Origin: Xylophilus sp. GW821-FHT01B05
Lineage (GTDB): Bacteria; Pseudomonadota; Gammaproteobacteria; Burkholderiales; Burkholderiaceae_C
Length of the DNA stretch: 64,000 bases
Reading direction: 5' to 3'
Assembly (NCBI GenBank): GCA_038961845.1
Contig: CP152408.1
Location: forward strand, 1,488,001 to 1,552,000
In this document: one piece after another, positions 42,224 to 51,606 of the stretch
Numbering within the stretch: the stretch's first letter is position 1
Layout: each line of letters opens with the position of its first letter
Made by a program: the position numbers and the translations under genes
The notes under the pieces: model-generated
Database searches by the model: none
Seen by the model: the letters and a program-made list of their open reading frames with translations, nothing else
What the model was told of the DNA's origin: nothing

Positions 42224-42577
42224 TCAGAAGCCCATCACCCGCCAGACGCGCTGGCCGGTGTCGGATTCGGCGCCGTCGCGCGCGGCCGGGCGGCGCCGGG
42301 CGCCGTCGGTCGGGGTGATCTGGTATTCGGGCACCTGCGCCTTGGGCTGCACGGTGATGCTTTGCGTCTGGCCGCCGTAGCGCACTTCGTCGATGCGGCT
42401 GCCGCCGTCTTCCACCCGGATGTTCTCGATGCGCTGCTCCACCCGCTTGTCGGACGGGGGCGGCGCATCGGCCGCCGGGGCTTGTGCCAGGGCGGCCAGG
42501 CTGCACAGGCCTGCGGCCAGCGCGGCAAGGCGCCGCCAGCCGGTGGCGGTGGGAAGGGGAGTGTGGGCAGCGCGCAT
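42224..42577 (-). CDS. DUF2782 family periplasmic protein
   Basis: A 117-residue protein with a signal peptide (about residues 1-32, LAALAAGLCSLAALAQA). The mature part contains KRVEQRIENIRVEDGGSRID and EVRYGGQTQSITVQPKAQVP, the DUF2782 core; its function is unknown. Members usually lie between polA and thrB in betaproteobacteria, as here. It starts at ATG 42577, seven bases after a TACAAT hexamer and without a Shine-Dalgarno. It diverges from polA by 48 bases. Confidence 0.8.
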   Translation of the reverse strand: MRAAHTPLPTATGWRRLAALAAGLCSLAALAQAPAADAPPPSDKRVEQRIENIRVEDGGSRIDEVRYGGQTQSITVQPKAQVPEYQITPTDGARRRPAARDGAESDTGQRVWRVMGF

Positions 42578-42584
42578 AGGCCAG

Positions 42585-42618
42585 ATTGTAGGCTTGGCGA
42601 GGGGCCGCCATGCACAAT
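42585..42618. promoter_or_regulatory. Divergent -10 elements for the DUF2782 gene and polA
   Basis: The 48-base gap holds TACAAT on the minus strand (42590-42585), seven bases before the DUF2782 ATG, and CACAAT on the plus strand (42613-42618), seven bases before the polA ATG. Neither gene has a Shine-Dalgarno. Confidence 0.4.
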
Positions 42619-42625
42619 CTCCCCT

Positions 42626-45484
42626 ATGAGCGAAACCCCTTCCGCGACGCTGCCTGACGGCGACGCAGCCCCCGATACCCTCCCCAAGACCCTGCTGCTG
42701 GTAGACGGCTCCAGCTACCTGTACCGCGCCTTCCACGCCATGCCTGACCTGCGTGCCGTGCCCGGTGACCCCAAAAGCCCGGCCACTGGTGCCATTCGAG
42801 GCATGGTCAACATGCTGGCGGCGCTGCGGCGCGAGGTGCGGGCCGACTACGTCGCCTGCGTGTTTGACGCCAGCGGGCCGACCTTCCGCGACCAGCTCTA
42901 CCCCGACTACAAGGCCAACCGCAGCCCCATGCCGGACGACCTGCGCAGCCAGATCGCGCCCATCCACGAGGTGGTGCGCCTGCTCGGCTGGCCGGTGCTG
43001 GTGGTGCCCGAGGTCGAGGCCGACGACGTCATCGGCACCCTGGCCGCCACGGCGTCCAGGCAGGCGGTGGATGTGATCGTCTCCAGCGGCGACAAGGATT
43101 TGAGCCAACTGGTGGATGCCCACATCACCATCATCGACACCATGAACGGCAAGCGGCGCGACGTGGCCGGCGTGACGGCCGAGTTCGGCGTGCCGCCCTC
43201 GCTCATGCTGGACTACCAGGCGCTGGTGGGCGATACGGTAGACAACGTGCCCGGCGTGCCCAAGGTCGGCCCCAAGACGGCGGCCAAGTGGTTGATGGAA
43301 TATGGATCACTTGAAGCGCTGATGGCGCGCGCCGACGAGATCAAGGGCGTGGCCGGCGAGAACCTGCGCGCCAGCCGCGACTGGCTGCCCAAGGGCCGCG
43401 AGCTGCTCACCATCCGCACCGACTGCGACCTGGCCGGCCATGTGGACGGCCTGCCGGCCTTGGACACCCTGGCCCCCGCCGCGCAGCAGACCGAAGAGCT
43501 CAAGGCTTTCTACGAGCGCTATGGCTTCAAGGGCCTGGTCAAGTCGCTGGAGGTGCAGGACGCCTCACCCGAATTGCGCGAGCTGCCCGAGAAAGCCGCC
43601 AAGCCCGGCAAGAAGCCGCGCGCCGAGCTGGGCCCGGGCCTGTTCGACGAGGCGGTGGAAGAAGCCGCCGCCCCGGCCAGCAACCTGAACTACCAGACCG
43701 TGTTCGACTGGCCGACCTTCGACGCCTGGCTGGCCCGGGCGCAGGCCGCCGAGCTGGTGGCGATCGACACCGAGACCACTTCGCTCGACGAGATGCGCGC
43801 CGAGATCGTCGGCGTCAGCCTGTCGGTCACGCCGGGCGCGGGCGCCTACATCCCGCTGGCGCACAACTACCCCGACGTGCCGGCCCAACTGCCGCGCGAC
43901 GAGGTGCTGGCCAGGCTCAAGCCCTGGCTGGAAGACGGCAGCAAGAAGAAGCTCGGCCAGCACGTCAAGTACGACCGCCACGTGTTCGCCAACCACGGCA
44001 TCGAGGTGCAGGGCTACGCCCACGACACCATGCTGCAGAGCTATGTGCTGGAAGTGCACCGGCCGCACGGCCTGGCCAGCCTGGCCGAGCGGCATCTGGG
44101 CCGCAGCGGCATCAGCTACGAAGACCTGTGCGGCAAGGGCGCGCACCAGATCCCGTTCAGCCAGGTGGCGATAGACCGGGCCACCGAATATTCGTGCGAA
44201 GACTCCGACCTGACGCTGGACGTGCACAACTTTCTCTGGCCGCAACTGGAAGCCGCACCGCGGCTGCGCGAGATCTATGAGCTGGAAATGGCCAGCAGCG
44301 AGGCGCTCTACCGCGTCGAGCGCAATGGCGTGCTGATCGATGCGCCCACGCTGGCCGCGCAAAGCCACGGGCTGGGCCAGCGCATCCTGCAACTGGAGGC
44401 CGAGGCCTTCGAGATTGCCGGCCAGCCCTTCAACCTGGCCAGCCCCAAGCAGCTGGGCGAAATCTTCTTCGACAAGCTGGGCATGCCGGTGGTCAAGAAA
44501 ACCGCCACCGGCGCGCGCAGCACCGACGAAGAGGTGCTGGAGAAGCTGGCCGAGGACTACCCGCTGCCCGCCAAGCTGCTGGAGCACCGCTCGCTCAGCA
44601 AGCTGAAGGGCACCTACACCGACAAGCTGGCGCTGCTGGCGCTGCCGCGCACCGGCCGCGTCCATACCCACTATGCGCAGGCCGTGGCGGTGACCGGGCG
44701 CCTGTCCAGCAACGACCCGAACCTGCAGAACATCCCCATCCGCACACCGGAAGGCCGGCGCGTGCGCGAGGCCTTTGTGGCGCCCGCCGGCCGCCTGATC
44801 GCCAGCGCCGACTACAGCCAGATCGAGCTGCGCATCATGGCCCACATCAGCGGTGACGCGGCCCTGCTGCAGGCGTTCACCGACGGGCTCGATGTGCACC
44901 GCGCCACCGCCGCCGAGGTGTTTGGCGCGCCGGTGGACCAGGTCAGCAGCGAGCAGCGCCGCTACGCCAAGGTCATCAACTTCGGCCTGATCTACGGCAT
45001 GAGCAGCTTTGGCCTGGCCAAGAACCTGGGCATCGAGACCAAGGTGGCCGCTGCCTACATCGACCGCTACTTCCAGCGCTTCGCGGGCGTGAAGCAGTAC
45101 ATGGACGAGACCAAGGCGCAGGCCAAGGAGCAAGGCTATGTCGAGACCGTGTTCGGCCGCCGCCTGTACCTGCCCGAGATCAACTCACCCAACGGCCCGC
45201 GCCGCGCCGGCGCCGAGCGCGCCGCCATCAACGCGCCCATGCAGGGCACGGCCGCCGACCTGATCAAGAAGAGCATGGTCGAGGTCCAGCGCGTGCTGGA
45301 CGCCGAAGGCCGTGGCACCTTGATGATCATGCAGGTGCACGACGAACTGGTGTTCGAGCTGCCCGAGTCCGAGGCCGACTGGGTGCGCACCGAGGTGCCG
45401 CGCATCATGGCCGGCGTGGCCCAGTTGAAGGTGCCGCTGCTGGCCGAGATCGGCTTTGGGCCGAACTGGGACAAGGCGCATTGA
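42626..45484 (+). CDS. polA: DNA polymerase I
   Basis: A 952-residue full-length Pol I with three domains. The 5' nuclease is at about residues 20-320 (LLLVDGSSYLYRAFHAMP, SSGDKDLSQLVD, VPGVPKVGPKTAAKWL). The proofreading 3'-5' exonuclease is at about 365-560 with D381 and E383 in AIDTETTSLDEM. The polymerase is at about 570-952 with D729 in SADYSQIELRIMAH and the later MQVHDELVFELP carrying the second metal Asp. All catalytic residues I can identify are intact. The frame is open upstream to 42362 but the ATG at 42626 is the usual start. Repeat B copy 8 follows. Confidence 0.96.
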   Translation: MSETPSATLPDGDAAPDTLPKTLLLVDGSSYLYRAFHAMPDLRAVPGDPKSPATGAIRGMVNMLAALRREVRADYVACVFDASGPTFRDQLYPDYKANRSPMPDDLRSQIAPIHEVVRLLGWPVLVVPEVEADDVIGTLAATASRQAVDVIVSSGDKDLSQLVDAHITIIDTMNGKRRDVAGVTAEFGVPPSLMLDYQALVGDTVDNVPGVPKVGPKTAAKWLMEYGSLEALMARADEIKGVAGENLRASRDWLPKGRELLTIRTDCDLAGHVDGLPALDTLAPAAQQTEELKAFYERYGFKGLVKSLEVQDASPELRELPEKAAKPGKKPRAELGPGLFDEAVEEAAAPASNLNYQTVFDWPTFDAWLARAQAAELVAIDTETTSLDEMRAEIVGVSLSVTPGAGAYIPLAHNYPDVPAQLPRDEVLARLKPWLEDGSKKKLGQHVKYDRHVFANHGIEVQGYAHDTMLQSYVLEVHRPHGLASLAERHLGRSGISYEDLCGKGAHQIPFSQVAIDRATEYSCEDSDLTLDVHNFLWPQLEAAPRLREIYELEMASSEALYRVERNGVLIDAPTLAAQSHGLGQRILQLEAEAFEIAGQPFNLASPKQLGEIFFDKLGMPVVKKTATGARSTDEEVLEKLAEDYPLPAKLLEHRSLSKLKGTYTDKLALLALPRTGRVHTHYAQAVAVTGRLSSNDPNLQNIPIRTPEGRRVREAFVAPAGRLIASADYSQIELRIMAHISGDAALLQAFTDGLDVHRATAAEVFGAPVDQVSSEQRRYAKVINFGLIYGMSSFGLAKNLGIETKVAAAYIDRYFQRFAGVKQYMDETKAQAKEQGYVETVFGRRLYLPEINSPNGPRRAGAERAAINAPMQGTAADLIKKSMVEVQRVLDAEGRGTLMIMQVHDELVFELPESEADWVRTEVPRIMAGVAQLKVPLLAEIGFGPNWDKAH

Positions 45485-45495
45485 GGGCGCGGACT

Positions 45496-45562
45496 ACATT
45501 TTGGTGAAATATGGCTCTAGCCCAGGCCCTGCCTGGGCTAATAGCTATACATTTTGTAGCTG
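45496..45562 (+). repeat. Dispersed repeat B, copy 8
   Basis: GGTGAAATATGGCTCTAGCC leads into the hairpin AGCCCAGG-CCCTG-CCTGGGCT and then AATAGCTATACATTTTGTAG. It lies just after polA. Confidence 0.85.
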
Positions 45563-45638
45563 AGCTGTTTTGGGGGCGGCGCGCCCGCCGCATCCTCCGT
45601 AGACTGGCGCCTCCTTTTTCTCAACAGGAGTGCCGTCC

Positions 45639-46535
45639 ATGCTGAACCAAGACCTGCGTACCGACTTCGATTCCCTGCGCCCCGGCGCATCGACCGAGGG
45701 CGGCGCCACCCGCCGTACCGCGCTCAAGGCCGCGCTTGGGGCGGGCTATGCGGCGGCCACGCTGCCGATCTCGGCGCAGACGGTCATCGTCACCTCGCTA
45801 GACGGGCTCACGGCCGGGCGCACCAGCTATGCGGTGGCCGGCTTCAACGTGCCGGCCTATTACGCTGCGCCGGCCGGCAAGACCGGCCTGCCGGTGATCC
45901 TGGTGGTGCAGGAGATCTTTGGCGTGCATGCCTATATCGAAGACGTCTGCCGCCGCTTTGCCAAGCTGGGCTACCTGGCCATCGCGCCTGATCTGTACGC
46001 GCGCCAGGGCGATGCCACGGGCTACACCGACATCCCCAAGCTGATGGCCGACATCGTCTCCAAGGTGCCCGATGCGCAGGTGCTGGGCGACCTGGACGGC
46101 GCGCTGGCCTGGGCCGCGGCCAATGGCGGCGACACGGCGCGCGCCGGCATCACCGGCTTTTGCTGGGGCGGGCGCATCACCTGGCTGTATGCGGCGCGCG
46201 GGCCGGTCAAGGCGGGCGTGGCCTGGTACGGCCGGCTGGTGGGCGACAAGACGGCGCTCACGCCGCAGCAGCCGGTGGATATCGGCGCCGGCCTGCGCGC
46301 GCCGGTGCTGGGCCTGTATGGCGCAGACGATTCCGGCATACCCCTTGACACGATCAGTAAGATGAAAATGGCCTTGGCGTCCGGCACTGCCGCCGCCCAG
46401 GCTTCGCAGTTCCTGGTCTACCAGGGCGCGGGGCACGCCTTCCACGCCGACTACCGCCCGAGCTACCGCCAGGCGCCGGCCGAAGAAGGCTGGAGGCGCG
46501 CCCTGGAGTGGTTCCGCACGAACGGCGTTGCATAA
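45639..46535 (+). CDS. Dienelactone hydrolase family protein, probably exported
   Basis: A 298-residue alpha/beta hydrolase. The catalytic cysteine lies in TGFCWGGRITWLY, the acid in LYGADDSGIP and the histidine in YQGAGHAFHADYRPSY; VVQEIFGVHAYIEDVCRRFA holds the Glu of the family. An N-terminal Arg-Arg followed by a hydrophobic stretch (TRRTALKAALGAGYAAATL) suggests a Tat-like signal. I start at ATG 45639, eight bases after CAGGAG; an in-frame GTG at 45630 is less likely. No chlorocatechol genes are near, so the substrate is unknown. Confidence 0.9.
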   Translation: MLNQDLRTDFDSLRPGASTEGGATRRTALKAALGAGYAAATLPISAQTVIVTSLDGLTAGRTSYAVAGFNVPAYYAAPAGKTGLPVILVVQEIFGVHAYIEDVCRRFAKLGYLAIAPDLYARQGDATGYTDIPKLMADIVSKVPDAQVLGDLDGALAWAAANGGDTARAGITGFCWGGRITWLYAARGPVKAGVAWYGRLVGDKTALTPQQPVDIGAGLRAPVLGLYGADDSGIPLDTISKMKMALASGTAAAQASQFLVYQGAGHAFHADYRPSYRQAPAEEGWRRALEWFRTNGVA

Positions 46536-46560
46536 CGCGTACGGACCCGGCTGCATGCCG

Positions 46561-46592
46561 AGCCGCCCCGCATCCGCGTGGCGGCTTTTTTT
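46561..46592 (+). terminator. Intrinsic terminator after the dienelactone hydrolase gene
   Basis: AGCCGCC (46561-46567) pairs with GGCGGCT (46580-46586), followed by a seven-base T run. Confidence 0.88.
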
Positions 46593-46602
46593 CGTGGTGG
46601 CC

Positions 46603-46678
46603 AAAGTTTTGGCATGAAATGTGGCGCTAGCCGGCGTCAATATTGGGGGTATAGCTATGGTATTGGTAGCAATTGTGC
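46603..46678 (+). repeat. Dispersed repeat B, copy 9, spanning the zip start
   Basis: GGCATGAAATGTGGCGCTAG begins the copy and GGTATAGCTATGGTATTGGT ends it, matching the ends of copies 4 and 5. The ATG within TAGCTATGG is the probable start codon of the ZIP gene, and the GGGGG before it the ribosome-binding site. Confidence 0.7.
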
Positions 46679-47571
46679 TGGCGACGCTGGCAGCAGGCAT
46701 CGGTAGCGTGTGGGTGGCCGCCTGGCTGCTGCGCATGGGGCTGGGCGGGCGCGACGGCGGCGTGGGGCCGCAGCATCTGCTGAGCCTGGCCGCCGGCGCG
46801 CTGCTGGCCACCGCCTTCATGCACCTGCTGCCCGAGGCCTTCGAGAGCGAGGTGGCGCCGCACGCGCTGTTCACCGCGCTGCTGGTGGGCCTGGTGTTCT
46901 TCTTCTTGCTGGACAAGGCCGAGCTGTGGCACCACGGCCACGAACACGGCGCCGGCCCCGAGGGCTCGGACGGCACGGCGCTGCATGGCCACGAGCACGC
47001 GCATGGCCACGACCACGGCCATGCGCACCACCACGCGCCGCCGCGCGCCGGCGGCTGGGCCATCCTGACCGGCGACAGCGTGCATTGCTTTGGCGACGGC
47101 ATCCTGATTGCATCGGCCTTTGCCGCCGATCTGCGGCTGGGCTTTGCCGCCGCGCTGGCGGTGCTGGCGCACGAGGTGCCGCACCACATGGGCGACCTGG
47201 TGGTGGTGCGCCAGAGCAGCGGCAACCGGCGCGCCGCGCTGGTCAAGGTCTCGCTGGCCGGCGCGCTGACGGCGCTAGGCGGCCTGGCCGGCTATTTCCT
47301 GGTGGAGCAGCTACGCAGCTGGCTGCCCTTCTTTTTGGTGGCGGCGGCCAGCAGCTTTGTCTATGTCGCCCTGGCCGACCTGATCCCGCAACTGCAAAAG
47401 CGCCTGAGCGTGCGCCAGACGGCCACCCAGGTGGCCTGGCTGCTGGCGGGCATCGTGCTGGTCACGCTGGTGAGCGGCCTGGCGCATGGCGGCCATGACC
47501 ACGAAGGCCACGATCACCATGACCACGATCACGACCACGCTGTGTCGGCCCCGGCTCCTGTCGCGCGCTAA
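46657..47571 (+). CDS. ZIP family metal transporter
   Basis: A 304-residue importer of zinc or related divalent metals. HLLPEAFESEV near residue 47 and the metal-site helices HCFGDGILIASAFAADL and ALAVLAHEVPHHMGDLVVVR are the ZIP core. A long His/Gly/Glu-rich loop (about residues 90-130) and a His-rich C-terminus (HGGHDHEGHDHHDHDHDHA) probably bind metal in the cytoplasm. I start at ATG 46657, behind GGGGG; a GTG at 46621 is in frame. The first codons come from repeat B copy 9. No metal regulator or operator is obvious. Confidence 0.9.
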   Translation: MVLVAIVLATLAAGIGSVWVAAWLLRMGLGGRDGGVGPQHLLSLAAGALLATAFMHLLPEAFESEVAPHALFTALLVGLVFFFLLDKAELWHHGHEHGAGPEGSDGTALHGHEHAHGHDHGHAHHHAPPRAGGWAILTGDSVHCFGDGILIASAFAADLRLGFAAALAVLAHEVPHHMGDLVVVRQSSGNRRAALVKVSLAGALTALGGLAGYFLVEQLRSWLPFFLVAAASSFVYVALADLIPQLQKRLSVRQTATQVAWLLAGIVLVTLVSGLAHGGHDHEGHDHHDHDHDHAVSAPAPVAR

Positions 47572-47582
47572 TCGCGCGCTAA

Positions 47583-48323
47583 TCAGCTTGCCAGCGCGTC
47601 GCGCACCACCGTCAGTTGCCGGCGCGAGACAAACAGCAGCTCGGGCACGCCGTGCAGGCGCACGGCCCAGCCTTCGCCTTCCTCGCGGTCGTAGTGGCGC
47701 TCTAGTGCGCGCACCGCGCGGCGCGCCACCAGCGCGTTGCGGTGCACCCGCAGAAAGCGCGGCGCGTAGCGCTCTTCCAGGTCTTGCAGCGCGCCGTCGA
47801 GGATGTAGCTGCGCTCGCTGGTGCGCACGGTGACGTATTTCAGCTCGGCCTTGAGGTAGAGCACCTCTTCGACCGGCACGCGGTCGGTGCGGCCACGGTC
47901 CTGGATGACCAGGGTATCGAGGCCGGAATCCGCAAAAAGCTGTTGCCGCGAGGCGACTATGCGCTCTGCTTTCTGTAGCGCCTGCTGGAGCCGCTCAAGC
48001 CGCACCGGCTTGGTCAGGTAGTCGGCCGCGTCCAGTTCGAAGGCGGCTAGCGCATGCTCGGCGTGGGCGGTGACGAAGACCACGGCCGGCGGGCTGTCGA
48101 GGCTGCGCAGGGTGGCGGCCAGGGTCAGGCCGTCGTCGCCCGGCATGTGGATGTCCAGCAGCGCCACGTCAAAGCCGCGGGTCTGCAGCAGGGTCCGCGC
48201 CTGTTGCGCATTGGCGGCTTCTTCCACCCGGCCCAGGGCCGGCGCGGTGCAGTCGCCCAGCAGCGTGCGCAGCCGTTGTCGTGCCAGGGGTTCGTCGTCC
48301 ACCAGAAGAATGTCAAGAGGCAT
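47583..48323 (-). CDS. LytTR-family response regulator (AlgR/LytR-like)
   Basis: A 246-residue regulator. The receiver domain has the acidic pair D9-D10 in LLVDDEPLARQRL, the phosphoacceptor D57 in VALLDIHMPGDDGL, and the Lys of LTKPVRLERLQ. The C-terminal LytTR domain (about 135-245) includes EVLYLKAELKYVTVRTSERS and RFLRVHRNALVARRAVRALE. It follows the LytS-type kinase gene by 33 bases. AlgR-type regulators control varied traits; here the target is unknown. Confidence 0.9.
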   Translation of the reverse strand: MPLDILLVDDEPLARQRLRTLLGDCTAPALGRVEEAANAQQARTLLQTRGFDVALLDIHMPGDDGLTLAATLRSLDSPPAVVFVTAHAEHALAAFELDAADYLTKPVRLERLQQALQKAERIVASRQQLFADSGLDTLVIQDRGRTDRVPVEEVLYLKAELKYVTVRTSERSYILDGALQDLEERYAPRFLRVHRNALVARRAVRALERHYDREEGEGWAVRLHGVPELLFVSRRQLTVVRDALAS

Positions 48324-48356
48324 GGTCGGGTACCGTTGGCTGGGAAAACAGAAGGG

Positions 48357-49415
48357 TCATGCGGGCAGGCGTATGCGCACCTGGTAGAGGTCGCCGCGGC
48401 GTTCGGCGCGGAAGTCGCCCTCCACGTCATGCAGCAGCGCCAGCCGTGCGCGCACGTTGTCCTGGGCGATGCCGTGCCCGGCCCGGGCGGGCGGGGCGTC
48501 GGCGGCGGGTGGTGGCACGTCGTTGGTGATCTTCACGATCACCGAGCTGCCGCGGCGCTCGGTGGTGATGCGCAGGCGCGCGCCGCGCGCGCAGGCCTCC
48601 ACGCCGTGGATCACCGCGTTCTCCACCAGCGGCTGCAGCAGCAGCGGCGGCACCCGGGCCTCGCCTGCGGCCGGGTCCAGCAGCCAGTCCACCCGCAGGC
48701 GCGTGCCGAAGCGCACCTGCTCTATGGCCAGGTAGCGCTGCGCCAGCACGATCTCTTCGGCCAGCGTGGTCGATTCGCCGTGCTGCACCAGCGCATGGCG
48801 GAACAGGTCGCTCAGGTCTTCCAGCAGCGACTCGGCGCGTGCCGGCTCGGCGCGGACCAGGGCAATGGCGCTGTTGAGCGTGTTGAACAAGAAGTGCGGG
48901 CGGATGCGCGCCTGCAGCTCGGCCAACTGGGCCGCCACGGCTGCGGGCGCGCGCCCGCGCGCCCGCAGCACCAGGCCGGCCACCAGCAGCATGGCCACCA
49001 GCGCGCCGGCAACGGCCGAGGCCACCCAGGGCGCGTTCGCTTCCCGGTCTGGCAGCAGGGCCAGCAGCGCGCAGGCGCCCAGGCCGGCCAGCGCGCCCAG
49101 GGCGGCGCCGGCGGCGTACTGGGCCGGCTTGGGCCAGCGCACCAGCAGGTGCTGCAGGCTGCAGGCCGCCAGCAGCCAGCAGAGCGTGGCCGGCAGCACA
49201 CCGGCCGTCAGCACCGCCAGGCGCGACAGCCAGTCCAGCGCATCCTCTGCCCCGAACAGGGCGCCGGCGCCGGCCACCGTCTCTACCAGCAAGACCGCGC
49301 GCAGCACCACGCCGGTATGGCAGGCGTCAAAGGGCTGCACCGGCGCTGGGTGCGCATGTGGGCCGCCCGTATCAGGCGGCAGGGTGTGGACCGATAAAAT
49401 TCGCGCTTCTTTCAT
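48357..49415 (-). CDS. LytS/AlgZ-type sensor histidine kinase
   Basis: A 352-residue membrane kinase. Four or so hydrophobic segments fill residues 35-150, with the His_kinase domain (LQARIRPHFLFNTLNSAIAL, histidine in RPHFLFN) at about 165 and the ATPase domain with PPLLLQPLVENAVIHGVEAC. The partner is the LytTR regulator downstream. I use ATG 49415; a TTG at 49424 is in frame. It diverges from argH with 50 bases between. The argH/algZ/algR order matches Pseudomonas. Confidence 0.88.
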   Translation of the reverse strand: MKEARILSVHTLPPDTGGPHAHPAPVQPFDACHTGVVLRAVLLVETVAGAGALFGAEDALDWLSRLAVLTAGVLPATLCWLLAACSLQHLLVRWPKPAQYAAGAALGALAGLGACALLALLPDREANAPWVASAVAGALVAMLLVAGLVLRARGRAPAAVAAQLAELQARIRPHFLFNTLNSAIALVRAEPARAESLLEDLSDLFRHALVQHGESTTLAEEIVLAQRYLAIEQVRFGTRLRVDWLLDPAAGEARVPPLLLQPLVENAVIHGVEACARGARLRITTERRGSSVIVKITNDVPPPAADAPPARAGHGIAQDNVRARLALLHDVEGDFRAERRGDLYQVRIRLPA

Positions 49416-49452
49416 GGCAGGCAACCGGGCATCCGGTGTTTGCGTAACAGAT

Positions 49453-49458
49453 TATTAC
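49453..49458 (+). promoter_or_regulatory. Possible -10 element (TATTAC) of argH
   Basis: TATTAC ends seven bases before the argH ATG; the intervening bases contain no Shine-Dalgarno. Confidence 0.3.
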
Positions 49459-49465
49459 CAACTCC

Positions 49466-50887
<1,422 letters not shown>

Positions 50888-50949
50888 CTTTAAGAATCCC
50901 CTCAGGCGGGCAGCGCAGAATCGGGGCCTTTCCCGAGGAGACTGCCCCC

Positions 50950-51606
50950 ATGCGCCTGCTGCTGGTCGAAGACGACGCCATGATTGGCGAAGCCCTGCTC
51001 GACGTGTTGCGGGGCGAGCGCTACGCGGTGGATTGGGTGCGTGACGGCGTCATGGCCGACACGGCACTGCAGCACGAGCACTACGACCTGGTGCTGCTGG
51101 ATCTGGGCCTGCCCAAGCGCGACGGGCTGGAGGTGCTGCGTGCCGTGCGCGCACGCGGCGAGAAGCTGCCGGTGCTGATCGCCACTGCGCGCGATGCCAT
51201 CACTGACCGCGTCGCGGGTCTGGATGCCGGCGCCGACGACTACGTGGTCAAGCCCTATGACACCGACGAGCTGCTGGCGCGCATCCGTGCACTGATCCGG
51301 CGTGGCGAGGGCCATGCCGGGCCAACCTATGCGCACCGTGGCGTCACGCTCGACCCGGCCACGCACGGCGCCACGCTGGACGGCCAGCCGGTGGTGCTGT
51401 CAGCACGCGAATGGGCCGTGCTCGAACCCATGCTGGCGCGCCCGGGCGTGCTGTTCTCGCGTACCCAGCTGGAAGAAAAACTGTTTGGCTGGAAGGACGA
51501 CGTCAGCAGCAATGCGGTCGAGGTCTATATCCACGGCGTGCGCAAGAAGCTGGGTGCCGAGCTGATCCAGACCGTGCGCGGGCTGGGCTACATGGTGCCC
51601 AAATGA
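50950..51606 (+). CDS. OmpR-family response regulator (QseB/TctD-like)
   Basis: A 218-residue regulator. Receiver domain: acidic pocket ED at residues 7-9 (LLVEDDAMIGEAL), phosphoacceptor D51 in LVLLDLGLPKRDGLEV, and K in DDYVVKPYDTDELLARI. The winged-helix DNA-binding domain ends LGAELIQTVRGLGYMVPK. GAGGAG lies upstream. Its stop overlaps the kinase ATG (ATGA), so the pair is translationally coupled. Confidence 0.93.
   Translation: MRLLLVEDDAMIGEALLDVLRGERYAVDWVRDGVMADTALQHEHYDLVLLDLGLPKRDGLEVLRAVRARGEKLPVLIATARDAITDRVAGLDAGADDYVVKPYDTDELLARIRALIRRGEGHAGPTYAHRGVTLDPATHGATLDGQPVVLSAREWAVLEPMLARPGVLFSRTQLEEKLFGWKDDVSSNAVEVYIHGVRKKLGAELIQTVRGLGYMVPK

Noticed and set aside
43565-45133. A 522-residue minus-strand open frame opposite polA
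   Set aside because: The plus strand encodes full-length DNA polymerase I with all motifs; the antisense frame shows none.
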